A stretch of 64,000 bases of DNA from the NCBI GenBank assembly GCA_964390805.1, contig CAYMKL010000017.1, forward strand, positions 13,287-77,286. The letters run 5' to 3'. The position numbers and the translations under genes are program-made. The stretch is from CAYMKL01 sp964390805 (GTDB lineage Bacteria > Chloroflexota > Anaerolineae > VGOG01). Each line of letters starts with the position of its first letter. Within the stretch, counting starts at the first letter, position 1. Below, piece after piece: positions 24,283-32,218 of this stretch. The notes below the pieces were generated by a model. It saw nothing but the letters and a program-made list of their open reading frames with translations, had not been told where the DNA came from and did not search any database.

Positions 24283-25608
24283 ATGACCCGCCTCAGCGAA
24301 AAATGCGACGTGCAGGACGCCCTGGTCAACCACCTCATTGGCATCGGCTGGGACTACCTGCCGCCGGACGAAATCAAGAATACGCGGAACGGTGACGACC
24401 GCGAGCCTTTCCTCGCACCCATCGCTCGCCAGCAACTCACCACCCTCAATGCCGGTCTCGTCACAGAAACCAACGTGGACGACGTGCTGCGCCGAGTGCG
24501 TGGGGTGCAGCCCAGCATCGCCGGCAACGAGGAGTTCCTCCACTACCTGCGCGGCCACAAGACCGTCTACAGCGAAGCCGAAAAGCGGGAGCTCAACCTG
24601 ACGCTGGTTGACTTCGACACGCCCGCCAACAACCGCTTCACCTTCACCCAGGAGTTCACCTTCGAGGATCGGGACCGACGACGGGCGGACATGATGCTGT
24701 TCGTCAACGGCTTCCCCGTGGCCCTCATCGAGAACAAAAGCCCCACCGTGCCCGAAGCCGAACTGGAAGCCTTCGACCAGGTGCAGCACACCTACACCGA
24801 CCGCATCCCCGAACTGCTCAAGTTCGTACAATTCTTCGCCGCCTGCGACGTGCGCATCCACTACGGGGCCACCTGGAACGATAGCCTCAAAGCCTTCTAC
24901 CGCTGGAAGGCCAACGGCAAGGACTATGGCCTGGAGAACCTCAGCAAGACCCTCTTCGACCGCGAGCACCTGCTGCGCATCCTGCGCGACTACGTCATCT
25001 TCTTCCGCGCCGACGATGAGACCCACAAGTTCGTGCTGCGCCCCCACCAGATTCGAGCTACCGAACGCATAGTGCGACGGGTGGAGACGGACGAGGCCGA
25101 AACTGGCCTCATCTGGCACACTCAGGGCTCCGGCAAGATACTGACCATGATCGTCGCCGCCCACAAACTGCGCCGGCTGCCATCACTGGAAAACCCCACC
25201 CTGCTGGCAGTGGTGGACCGCCGGGAGTTGGAGACACAGATGGTCCAGAACCTGGAGGCCTTCGGCTTCCCGGCTGTGGTGCGGGCCGATAGCAAGAGGC
25301 TCCTGCGGGATCTGCTGGCCTCCGACTACCGAGGGCTCATCGTCACCACCATCCACAAGTTCGACCGCATCCCCAAACACCTCAATACCCGCCAGAACAT
25401 GGTGGTGCTGATAGACGAAGCCCATCGCAGCCAAGAGGGCGACCTGGCTACCTACATGCGGGCCGCGCTGCCCAATGCCTTCTACTTCGGCTTCACTGGC
25501 ACGCCCATTGATCGGGGCATCATAGGGCGGGGCACCTTCGAGACCTTCGGACGGCCCGACCCTGACGGCTATCAGGACAAGTACGGCATTGCGGGAATCC
25601 TTCGTTAG
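24283..25608 (+). pseudogene. hsdR: hsdR 5' part (type I restriction endonuclease, interrupted)
   Basis: The N-terminal 441 residues of a type I restriction motor subunit. The nuclease domain has DMMLFVNGFPVALIENKSP (D and ENK catalytic positions). The first helicase domain has Walker A as GSGKILTM, with Ile where the family has Thr, then LIDEAHRSQ (motif II) and FGFTGTPIDRG (motif III). The reading stops at 25608, just after DGYQDKYGI, where a normal HsdR continues for several hundred residues. The second helicase domain is missing. With the 3' part in another frame downstream, this is a broken gene. No hsdM or hsdS is in the window. Confidence 0.88.
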
Positions 25609-26392
25609 CCCGTTCAAGGAATTGCAAACAGCCTACGAAATCCTCTCCCCCGATCCCTTTCTGCGCGACCACCTGGACGACTACGCCCTCGTCGTGCAGG
25701 TCTACCAGGTGATCTACAATTACTTCAACCCCGAGGCCGAGAGGCGACGCATTCAGCGGGAGCTGCTGCGCAAGACCGATGCCCTCATTCGGAAGCACGT
25801 GGAAGCGGCGCCCGTGGTGGATACGCTGCCCCTCTACCCCATCAACCGGGACATCGCCAACGTGGTCCAGGCGGACAACGTCAGCGACAGGGTCAAGGTC
25901 ACCAACCTCTATCGCAGCTTAATCATCCACATTGAGCAATACCAGCAGGAGCAGCCCTACCTGATCTCCATCAGTGAACGGGTCGAGGTGGTCATCCAGC
26001 GTCTGCGGGACCGACAGATCAGCGTGGAGGCCGCCCTGGAGCAACTTGGCGACTTGGCCGAGGAAGCGGTCACAGCCGAGACGCAGCAGGCCGAAAGCGA
26101 CCTGTCACGTGGGGAATTTGCGCTCTATTGGGTGCTCAAGGGGCAAGGCGTGGTCAATCCGGACACCGCTGCCCAGACCGCCTATCGCATTCTAGCCGAG
26201 CACCCTGGCTGGCCCTACAATGCCGGGCTGGGACGCACGGTGCGGGCGGAAATGTACAAGCTGCTGAGACTACCCCTGCAGAGAGCGATCAGTGAGGGGG
26301 CGACCGAGATGCAAGCTGACGCCCGACGAGCCAAAGCTCTCAGAGAGACAGTGGACAACCTGCTCAGGATGTATCGCGTGGTGGAATCATGA
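25589..26392 (+). pseudogene. hsdR: hsdR 3' part (C-terminal region, out of frame)
   Basis: About 260 residues in another frame carry the HsdR C-terminal helical region, starting FKELQTAYEILSPDPFLRDHLDDYALV. The junction lies between about 25590 and 25611, so an internal deletion of several hundred codons plus a frameshift separates the two parts. A TTG at 25589 could in principle restart translation. The stop overlaps the next start as ATGA, so this half may still be co-translated with the metallopeptidase gene. Confidence 0.82.
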
Positions 26393-26937
26393 ATCATCAG
26401 ACGAGAGACCTCGGAAGCCTCCGACCCGTGAAGATAGTCTCGCAAAATCGCCGAACGCTGGCCATGCAGGTGACGCCCGTCGGCATTCAGGTGCTCATCC
26501 CGGCCGACCTGGACGCCGATAGCCCTCGCGTGCAAGCCTTCATCAAGGCTGGCCTGCAGAAGCTTCAGACTTCCGAAGACTTCGGCGAGCTCAGTCGAGC
26601 CATCTGTGAGACTTCGAAAGTCTCGGCGGAAGACCTGAAGGCATTGGTGTCAGCATGGTCGGAGCGTATCGGCGTACAGATCAAGCGAGTGCAAGTCCGG
26701 GCTATGCGGAACAAGTGGGCATCTTGCTCCACTAACGGCACGCTGACCCTGAGCGCGGACTTGGTACAGCTTCCCTCAGACTTGGTGGATTACGTCATCT
26801 GCCATGAGTTGGTCCACCTGAGAATCCCAGCTCACGGCAAGGGATTCCATGCACTGATGAGTTGCTATATCCCCGACTGGGAGGGCCGCGAGCGTCGCCT
26901 GGCGCGACGGACAGTAACGCTTCTGCCTTCCACCTAA
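26389..26937 (+). CDS. YgjP-like (DUF45) zinc metallopeptidase-fold protein
   Basis: A 182-residue protein with the zinc motif HELVHLRIPAHGKGFHALM near residues 140-158 (HExxH plus a third histidine) and the family block MRNKWASCSTNGTLTLSADL. YgjP/DUF45 proteins are often encoded beside type I restriction genes; their substrate is unknown. The ATG overlaps the hsdR stop. All apparent zinc ligands are intact, in contrast to the broken hsdR. Confidence 0.88.
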   Translation: MNHQTRDLGSLRPVKIVSQNRRTLAMQVTPVGIQVLIPADLDADSPRVQAFIKAGLQKLQTSEDFGELSRAICETSKVSAEDLKALVSAWSERIGVQIKRVQVRAMRNKWASCSTNGTLTLSADLVQLPSDLVDYVICHELVHLRIPAHGKGFHALMSCYIPDWEGRERRLARRTVTLLPST

Positions 26938-27038
26938 TGCCGAACACTGCCGCAGCGCGCGTTCACGCGCGGAGCGTGTCGGGGGAAGTTGCCAGCAGAA
27001 CTCGATTAGCTCAGCATTGATTGGAGGAGGATAGTGGT

Positions 27039-28172
27039 ATGAGCGAGTATCAGTATTACGAGTTCCGAGCCATTGACCGGCCCTTGACCGAAGAGGAACA
27101 GCAGGCTGTTGCCCGGCTTTCCAGCCGCGTGGACCCGCATCCCAGGCGGGCCGCGTTCGTCTACCACTGGAGCGACTTCCCTGGGGACCCGGCCACGATC
27201 CTCACGCAGTACTACGATGCCATGCTGTACATGGCCAACTGGGGCAGCCGTCAACTCATGTTCCGCTTTCCCAAATCGCTCCTCGATCTCGAAGGGGTGC
27301 GAGCCTATTGCCAACCACCCATCGTTGAGGACTTCATCTCCTGCTCGACCGTGGGTGAGTACGTCACCCTGGACATCCAGTTCCACGACGAGGAGGGCGG
27401 CGACTGGATAGAAGGCGAGGGCTGGCTTTCGGCCATGATCGGGCTGCGAGACGACATCTTGCGGGGCGACTACCGGTCGCTATACCTGGCCTGGCTCAAG
27501 ACGCTGGAGATGGAAGACCTGCTTGACTCGGTCACCGAGCCACCTGTGCCAGCGGGGTTGAAGGCATGCTTCGCATGCACGCTGTCGCCCGCGCTCCGCA
27601 CCCTTATTGACTTCTTCGAGATAGACGAGCTCCTGATCCAGGTAGCGGCCGAGGCGAGCAGCGACCGAGGAACGGCACCCAAAGGCTGGCTGCGCGGCGC
27701 GATGGCCCTGCTCCCTGAGGGGGAGCGCGACGGCTTTCTCCTACGCCTGGCCCAGGGAGAAGCGCACCTTTCGGTCGAGCTGAATCGGCGATTGCGCCAG
27801 GTTGCGCCCCTGCCAGAGCCAGAGATGCGCCCCCAACGCACGGTGGGGCAGCTTCTGGGGGAAGCCGAAGAGCGACGAGAGCGAGAACGGAGACGACGAG
27901 CCGAGGAGGCCGAGGCCAGGCGCGTGCGTGAACTGGAAGCGCTGGCCCAGCGCGAAGCCCAAACGTGGGAGGAAGTGGATACGCTGATCCAGCAAAGCCA
28001 GGCCAAGGCTTATGGTGAAGCAGTTCAGCTTTTGCTCAAGTTGCGCGAGCTGGCAAGGTATCAGGGGCAGGAGGAGACCTTTCAGCAGCGATTGAATCAC
28101 ATCTACGAGCAGTATCGCAGGCGATCCGGCCTGCGCCGCCGCCTGCATGATGCAGGCCTGGACGAAACCTAG
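27039..28172 (+). CDS. Unknown protein, YQYYEF-type N-terminus with coiled coil
   Basis: A 377-residue protein from ATG 27039, with a GGAGGAGG ribosome site. The N-terminus (SEYQYYEFRAIDRPLTEEEQ, then WGSRQLMFRFPKSLLD) resembles an uncharacterised family that I recall from actinobacteria near SWIM zinc-finger genes. Residues about 275-320 are a strongly charged coiled coil (RRERERRRRAEEAEARR), and the C-terminus is helical. No catalytic motif is visible. It is the first of a pair with the gene at 28264 and may act together with it. Confidence 0.75.
   Translation: MSEYQYYEFRAIDRPLTEEEQQAVARLSSRVDPHPRRAAFVYHWSDFPGDPATILTQYYDAMLYMANWGSRQLMFRFPKSLLDLEGVRAYCQPPIVEDFISCSTVGEYVTLDIQFHDEEGGDWIEGEGWLSAMIGLRDDILRGDYRSLYLAWLKTLEMEDLLDSVTEPPVPAGLKACFACTLSPALRTLIDFFEIDELLIQVAAEASSDRGTAPKGWLRGAMALLPEGERDGFLLRLAQGEAHLSVELNRRLRQVAPLPEPEMRPQRTVGQLLGEAEERRERERRRRAEEAEARRVRELEALAQREAQTWEEVDTLIQQSQAKAYGEAVQLLLKLRELARYQGQEETFQQRLNHIYEQYRRRSGLRRRLHDAGLDET
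27564..27578. repeat. GCATGC-TTC-GCATGC palindrome, copy 1 (coding)
   Basis: A 15-base inverted repeat within the gene at 27039 (coding part of KACFACT). Its reverse complement with 18 shared bases recurs at 29787-29804. Confidence 0.5.
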
Positions 28173-28263
28173 CCGAGATTTGCGCCCAGTAGCACGAAGC
28201 CGAACGCCAGGCCGAGCATCTGTTTCAAACGCTGCCGCACCGCACCTTGCGAGGAGGAGAACC

Positions 28264-29421
28264 ATGACAGCCAGACGCCGCCGAGAAATTCGATACGGGA
28301 ACGATCTTTACCGTGAAATCCTACCTCCCAATGTCAAAAAACCGCTCAAGGTCACCTACTGGGACTTGTGGATAGCCGATGTTCTGACCCGCGAGTTTGA
28401 AGGCGACTGGGACAAAATGTGTGACCACCTTCGTGCCGAAAAGGCTGGGTACTCTTTTCGACGATACAAGGCCGAAGAGCTTTTGAATCATCTGCGCCTG
28501 TTGCGCCAAACCCTCGACCGGGCAGGATTGACCGTTGAGGACATTCTGGCAGAGGCCGATCCAGCCTTCCTGAAAAAGCAGCACCGCAAAGCCAAACGCA
28601 AAGTCCTCGAAATGGGATACCAGGACCATGAAAGAAGCCCCTGGATGATTCACACACCTCGGAGAAAACGCAAAGCACAGGCCATGCGCGGACACTGGAA
28701 GCATTTCCCCGTTTCTCCCCAAGAATATGCCGACATGCTGGAGAGGCGGTATAAAACGTCCGGCTGGTACAAGGCGGGCCAGTCGTTCGCCCTGGAAAGC
28801 AAATTGTCCGCATCTCTCAGAAAGCGAGCGGAGCACGCCTCACTGGCAGAGCTTTTCGCCCTCTACCGGGCCTTCTTGGCCGTCGTTGCGGAAAACATGG
28901 ACATGGTGGACGATTCGTACGGCGCGGTCGGCGACCTGTACCAGACAGTATTTGAAGAGTACTTGCAGTTCGATCGAGCCGCGCTCGACATGCCGCTGGA
29001 GATCTTGCTCCAGGACCTGATCGAGCTGATAATCTGGGAAGACTATGGCGGCACCAATGCTGGAAAACCCATCTTCTTCGCCGGCCTCGCCTCGCACGAA
29101 GTTCCACTCGTCGAATCCATTCTGCAAGAGCAATGGAACGAGTTGCGCGAGCTGGAACTGGACTACCAGGCGGAAGAAGCTTTGACCATGCTGGGGATGT
29201 TCTACCAAAAGCAGCAGATGTTTGACAGATTTATCCCTATGGCCAAAGCGATGGGTACCCGTAAGTGGGAGCGCATCACCACCATGTCGGAGCTGGCCGA
29301 AAAACAGGGACGGTATGACCTGGCAGTAGCCGTCTACGAAGCGTGTTTGGGGCCTGGCTTTCACGAAAAGTTCTTGCGCGAAAAGTACCAGGAACTCAAG
29401 CGCAGGCTCAAGTCAGTCTGA
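28264..29421 (+). CDS. Unknown helical protein, TPR-like C-terminus
   Basis: A 385-residue protein starting at ATG 28264 behind GAGGAGGAG. The N-terminus is basic (TARRRREIRYGNDLYREIL) and reads as a helical domain. The middle has a lysine/arginine-rich stretch (KKQHRKAKRKVLEMG, then RRKRKAQAMRGHWKHF), suggesting nucleic-acid binding. The C-terminus (MSELAEKQGRYDLAVAVYEA) looks like a TPR repeat. It is 91 bases after the gene at 27039. I do not recognise the family. Confidence 0.7.
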   Translation: MTARRRREIRYGNDLYREILPPNVKKPLKVTYWDLWIADVLTREFEGDWDKMCDHLRAEKAGYSFRRYKAEELLNHLRLLRQTLDRAGLTVEDILAEADPAFLKKQHRKAKRKVLEMGYQDHERSPWMIHTPRRKRKAQAMRGHWKHFPVSPQEYADMLERRYKTSGWYKAGQSFALESKLSASLRKRAEHASLAELFALYRAFLAVVAENMDMVDDSYGAVGDLYQTVFEEYLQFDRAALDMPLEILLQDLIELIIWEDYGGTNAGKPIFFAGLASHEVPLVESILQEQWNELRELELDYQAEEALTMLGMFYQKQQMFDRFIPMAKAMGTRKWERITTMSELAEKQGRYDLAVAVYEACLGPGFHEKFLREKYQELKRRLKSV

Positions 29422-29479
29422 GTAGACCCTCTGAAAGCCCTCAGTGCAAGCCATAGTGATGATTCCAAGAGAGGCAGCC

Positions 29480-29740
29480 ATGAGAGAAGCGATTCCCGCG
29501 TTTCGCGTGATTCAGCGCAAAACAAACATCGCTCTGATCACGATCAACTCCTTGGGCGGGCTGGTGACGTTCCTGTACTTCAACGTGATTGCCCCTCTGC
29601 CTGAGGGCCAGGCGTCCCTTCGAACGGTCGCCTGGTACGAGATTGTGGGCCCGCTCTTGCTCATTGGATACCGCTGGGTATCGGATTCACTTGGGACAAA
29701 AGGCGCAGCGCACGAATTGCCGCCTGGCATGAGCGCTTGA
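29480..29740 (+). CDS. Small protein with two membrane segments
   Basis: Eighty-six residues from ATG 29480 with a GAGAGG ribosome site. Two hydrophobic segments (ALITINSLGGLVTFLYFNVIA and a VAWYEIVGPLLLIGY stretch) are followed by a short polar tail. It resembles the N-terminal membrane part of larger signalling proteins such as adenylate cyclases, without any catalytic domain, so it may be a remnant. Confidence 0.45.
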   Translation: MREAIPAFRVIQRKTNIALITINSLGGLVTFLYFNVIAPLPEGQASLRTVAWYEIVGPLLLIGYRWVSDSLGTKGAAHELPPGMSA

Positions 29741-29786
29741 GGCGTGGGACCACTGCCGCCGAGGTGCCGGTCAAAGTGCGACGATG

Positions 29787-29804
29787 TGCATGCGAAGCAT
29801 GCCG
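29787..29804. repeat. GCATGC-GAA-GCATGC palindrome, copy 2 (intergenic)
   Basis: Shares 18 bases with the reverse complement of the coding copy at 27564. Confidence 0.5.
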
Positions 29805-29844
29805 TGCTCAACGTGCCACTGCGTACCGCCGCGTGGAATGTCGG

Positions 29845-29877
29845 AGACCCTAAGGGTTTTGGAAACCCTTAGGGTCT
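29845..29877. repeat. Perfect 15-bp palindrome with TGG loop (family copy 2)
   Basis: Left arm AGACCCTAAGGGTTT, loop TGG, right arm the exact reverse complement. Same length, ends (AGACC...GGTCT), TTT/AAA base and loop as 6744-6776, with the inner stem replaced on both sides. Confidence 0.9.
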
Positions 29878-29894
29878 GTCGTAAGGCGAAAACG

Positions 29895-30236
29895 GTGACG
29901 ACCCATCCGTTAGTCACGCAATTGCGTTTTGCCCGCAGCGAATTGGCGCGCTGTCTGGAGGGCGTTTCCGACGAGGATGCCCGCCGCCGTGTTGAGCCCA
30001 TGAATTGCATCAGTTGGATTGTGGGCCATCTGGCAAGCCAGGAAAACATATACTGGATGCTGCGGGCTCAAGGTCAAAACCTGGCGCCCGACCTGCACAA
30101 GCTGGTAGGTTGGGGCCAACCTGCCAGCACGCCGCCATTAGACGAGATGTGGGCCGCGCAGGGGCAGCTTGCTCAGGTAGGCGCTGTGGGCCCTCATCGC
30201 CCCAAATCTCCTGGTGATCCAGGCGATGGAGCCTGA
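29895..30236 (+). pseudogene. DinB-like protein, 3' truncated
   Basis: From GTG 29895 about 80 residues match the DinB/bacillithiol-transferase fold: LVTQLRFARSELARCLEGVSDE, then NCISWIVGHLASQENIYWML, the helix carrying one metal-binding histidine, and TPPLDEMWAA. After that the sequence no longer follows the family and stops early (113 residues against about 150-170), so the C-terminal metal ligands are absent. Probably a decayed gene. Confidence 0.6.
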
Positions 30237-30274
30237 GGGCGAAGGCTTTCAGCAGAAGGAGGATCAGGATAACA

Positions 30275-30550
30275 TTATATCTTCTCAAAGAACATCAACA
30301 CGCCCATCAACACAAACAAGCCCGCCGCGCCCTTGCGCAAGATGTCGGGCGAAACGAAACGGGAGATGAACTGTCCGGCTACGGTACCAAGCAGGGTTAC
30401 AGCCACCAATGCGAATGAAGCACCCAGAAAGACCGTCCGCGGACAGTCGGAGTTGGCCGAGGTGCAGATCACGGCCAATTGGGTCTTATCCCCCAATTCC
30501 GCTACGAACAACAGGACAAAGGTGCTCCACAGTAGCTTCCAGTCTATCAT
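30275..30550 (-). CDS. GDT1/UPF0016 family cation transporter (half-size)
   Basis: A 91-residue membrane protein with one UPF0016 domain: the signature ELGDKTQ near residue 19 and three hydrophobic helices. GDT1 proteins (TMEM165, MneA) move Mn2+ or Ca2+ against H+. Full-size members have two such domains; half-size ones must pair with themselves or a partner, and no second copy is nearby. I start at ATG 30550 (MIDWKLLW), which has AAAGGA nine bases away. It ends a four-gene minus-strand run. Confidence 0.88.
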   Translation of the reverse strand: MIDWKLLWSTFVLLFVAELGDKTQLAVICTSANSDCPRTVFLGASFALVAVTLLGTVAGQFISRFVSPDILRKGAAGLFVLMGVLMFFEKI

Positions 30551-30581
30551 TATGTCGAATCCTTTCATCATTTCCCAATTT

Positions 30582-31481
30582 CTAGTTTCTATTTCCCTGC
30601 TCCGGCCAGAAGGGGTGAAACATCATCCACTGCTCTGGGCGGGCGCGCACGTGCTGTTCCAGAATGTCCACCACCCGGCGGACGTTGGCCATCAGGTCCC
30701 GCCTCCGCTCGCCGGTGCGGATCATTTCGAGAGGCCCTGTGATCCTGAGGCCGTATCCGTTGCCGGGCTCATAGTAACAACTGCCCATGATGACCGACGC
30801 GCCAGTCATCAGCGCCAGCCGCACCGGCCCGACGGGCAGGTAGGCCGGTCGGCCAAAGAACTCGACCAGTTCTCGATCCTCTGGGATGGGACGATCCACG
30901 CCGGTCAACACGATGCCGCCGCTCTTCAGCCGTCGGATGGCCGCCCGCAGCGATTCGGGCGTGATCGGCGTGACCTCAAACCCGGACTTGGCCCGCAGGT
31001 AGTTCAAAAGATGAAACCCCGCCCGCGGATTCGCCAGGGAGAGCACTTGGATGGGTAGGCCCTGTGCGCCTACAGACAAGCCTAGAAGGTCAAAATTGCT
31101 CATGTGGGGGGCGAGCACCAGCACGCCCTGACCCCGCGCCGTCTCGGCCCGGATGAAAGCCAGGATCTCTTCCGGAATCCGCACCGCTTCAGCTAACACC
31201 TCTTCTGGCCGGCCGATGGCGTGAAAAAAGTCATAGTAGGTCTGACCGGCGTGGAAGAAGACCTGATATGTCATTCGGTGCAGCGCCAGGTCGTCGGCCT
31301 CCGGGCCGAGGACCTGGCGCAAGTTGGCGTGCACTGTCCAGTAGACCTGCGGCTTTCGGCGAGCGATGATGCCAGCGGCGACCCGCGCCAACCCGTAGCC
31401 CACCCGACGCGGCATGCGCTGGCCGAGAACGATGCCCAATCGCGTCATCGGCTTACTGCTGATAAAATCTTGAAGACGCAT
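30582..31481 (-). CDS. Lysophospholipid acyltransferase (LpxL/HtrB-PatA family)
   Basis: A 299-residue membrane-associated acyltransferase with the catalytic HxxxxD motif in APHMSNFDLLG and downstream GVDRPIPEDRELVEFFGRPA and MGSCYYEP blocks. Family members acylate lipid A precursors or phosphatidylinositol mannosides. The CDP-alcohol phosphatidyltransferase encoded next to it suggests the PIM-like role (inference). I take ATG 31481 rather than TTG 31484. Confidence 0.88.
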   Translation of the reverse strand: MRLQDFISSKPMTRLGIVLGQRMPRRVGYGLARVAAGIIARRKPQVYWTVHANLRQVLGPEADDLALHRMTYQVFFHAGQTYYDFFHAIGRPEEVLAEAVRIPEEILAFIRAETARGQGVLVLAPHMSNFDLLGLSVGAQGLPIQVLSLANPRAGFHLLNYLRAKSGFEVTPITPESLRAAIRRLKSGGIVLTGVDRPIPEDRELVEFFGRPAYLPVGPVRLALMTGASVIMGSCYYEPGNGYGLRITGPLEMIRTGERRRDLMANVRRVVDILEQHVRARPEQWMMFHPFWPEQGNRN

Positions 31482-31581
31482 CAAAGCTTCATCCTCTGTT
31501 CGCTGAAGGCCTCCTGACCAAGGCGCACAGGGCTGCGGTCAGGAGACCCTGCCCAACCCCAGACCTTGCCCAACCTCGAAC

Positions 31582-32214
31582 TCAATCGTGGGAGACAGAT
31601 GGCGCGGCCACCTGGAACTCGGCCGACCGGAACAACCCCCGGGCCTCAATGAGCACCGGCAGCCCTCGCACGATGCAGATCGCCACTGCCACCCAACTGG
31701 CCACTGAAGCAACGAGCCACACGTTGTACCAGGCTGCATGTCCCCCCGTCTGCAACCCCAGGGCCAGGGCCAGCAGCGTGAAGGCAACTGCTTTGGCCAC
31801 GCCGTAGCTAGTGCGCATAGCAGGCGAATTCACCAGCCACCGCCCCCATGAAGAGCGCATCATGCTGTGCGCCGACTGTCCATGTTGCAGTGCCACGTTG
31901 CGTATGGAATCAACCAGCGCCCCCCGAATGACGACCGTCAGAGGAATGGCCACCAAGATCAGTCTGAGTTGAGCGTAGGCCACCCACAGGACGATCTCCA
32001 CAGCCCGATCGGCAGCGATGTCCAGCGCGCCACCGATGAGGGTCTGCTCGTCACGCCGCCGGGCGACGATGCCATCCAACGAGTCCATCAAAATCAGCCC
32101 CACAATGAGAGGCGCGCCCATCAATTGGCCCACGGCTCCGCCGAAGTAGAGCAACGACACTATCATTACCAACAGTGGGAACCTCAGTACCGTGATCAAG
32201 TTCGCTACATTCAT
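31582..32214 (-). CDS. CDP-alcohol phosphatidyltransferase
   Basis: A 210-residue membrane enzyme making a phospholipid from CDP-diacylglycerol and an alcohol. The full active-site motif is present: DSLDGIVAR, then after eight residues GGALDIAADR (D-x2-DG-x2-AR-x8-G-x3-D-x3-D). About six hydrophobic segments follow the family layout. The alcohol (inositol phosphate or glycerol phosphate) cannot be told. It starts four bases after the molybdoenzyme stop, with a GAGGTGA ribosome site in the end of that gene. Confidence 0.92.
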   Translation of the reverse strand: MNVANLITVLRFPLLVMIVSLLYFGGAVGQLMGAPLIVGLILMDSLDGIVARRRDEQTLIGGALDIAADRAVEIVLWVAYAQLRLILVAIPLTVVIRGALVDSIRNVALQHGQSAHSMMRSSWGRWLVNSPAMRTSYGVAKAVAFTLLALALGLQTGGHAAWYNVWLVASVASWVAVAICIVRGLPVLIEARGLFRSAEFQVAAPSVSHD

Positions 32215-32218
32215 TCAA

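Noticed and set aside
26956..26971. CGCGCG-TTCA-CGCGCG hairpin after the metallopeptidase gene
   Set aside because: Only six base pairs and no T-run; too common in GC-rich DNA to call a terminator.
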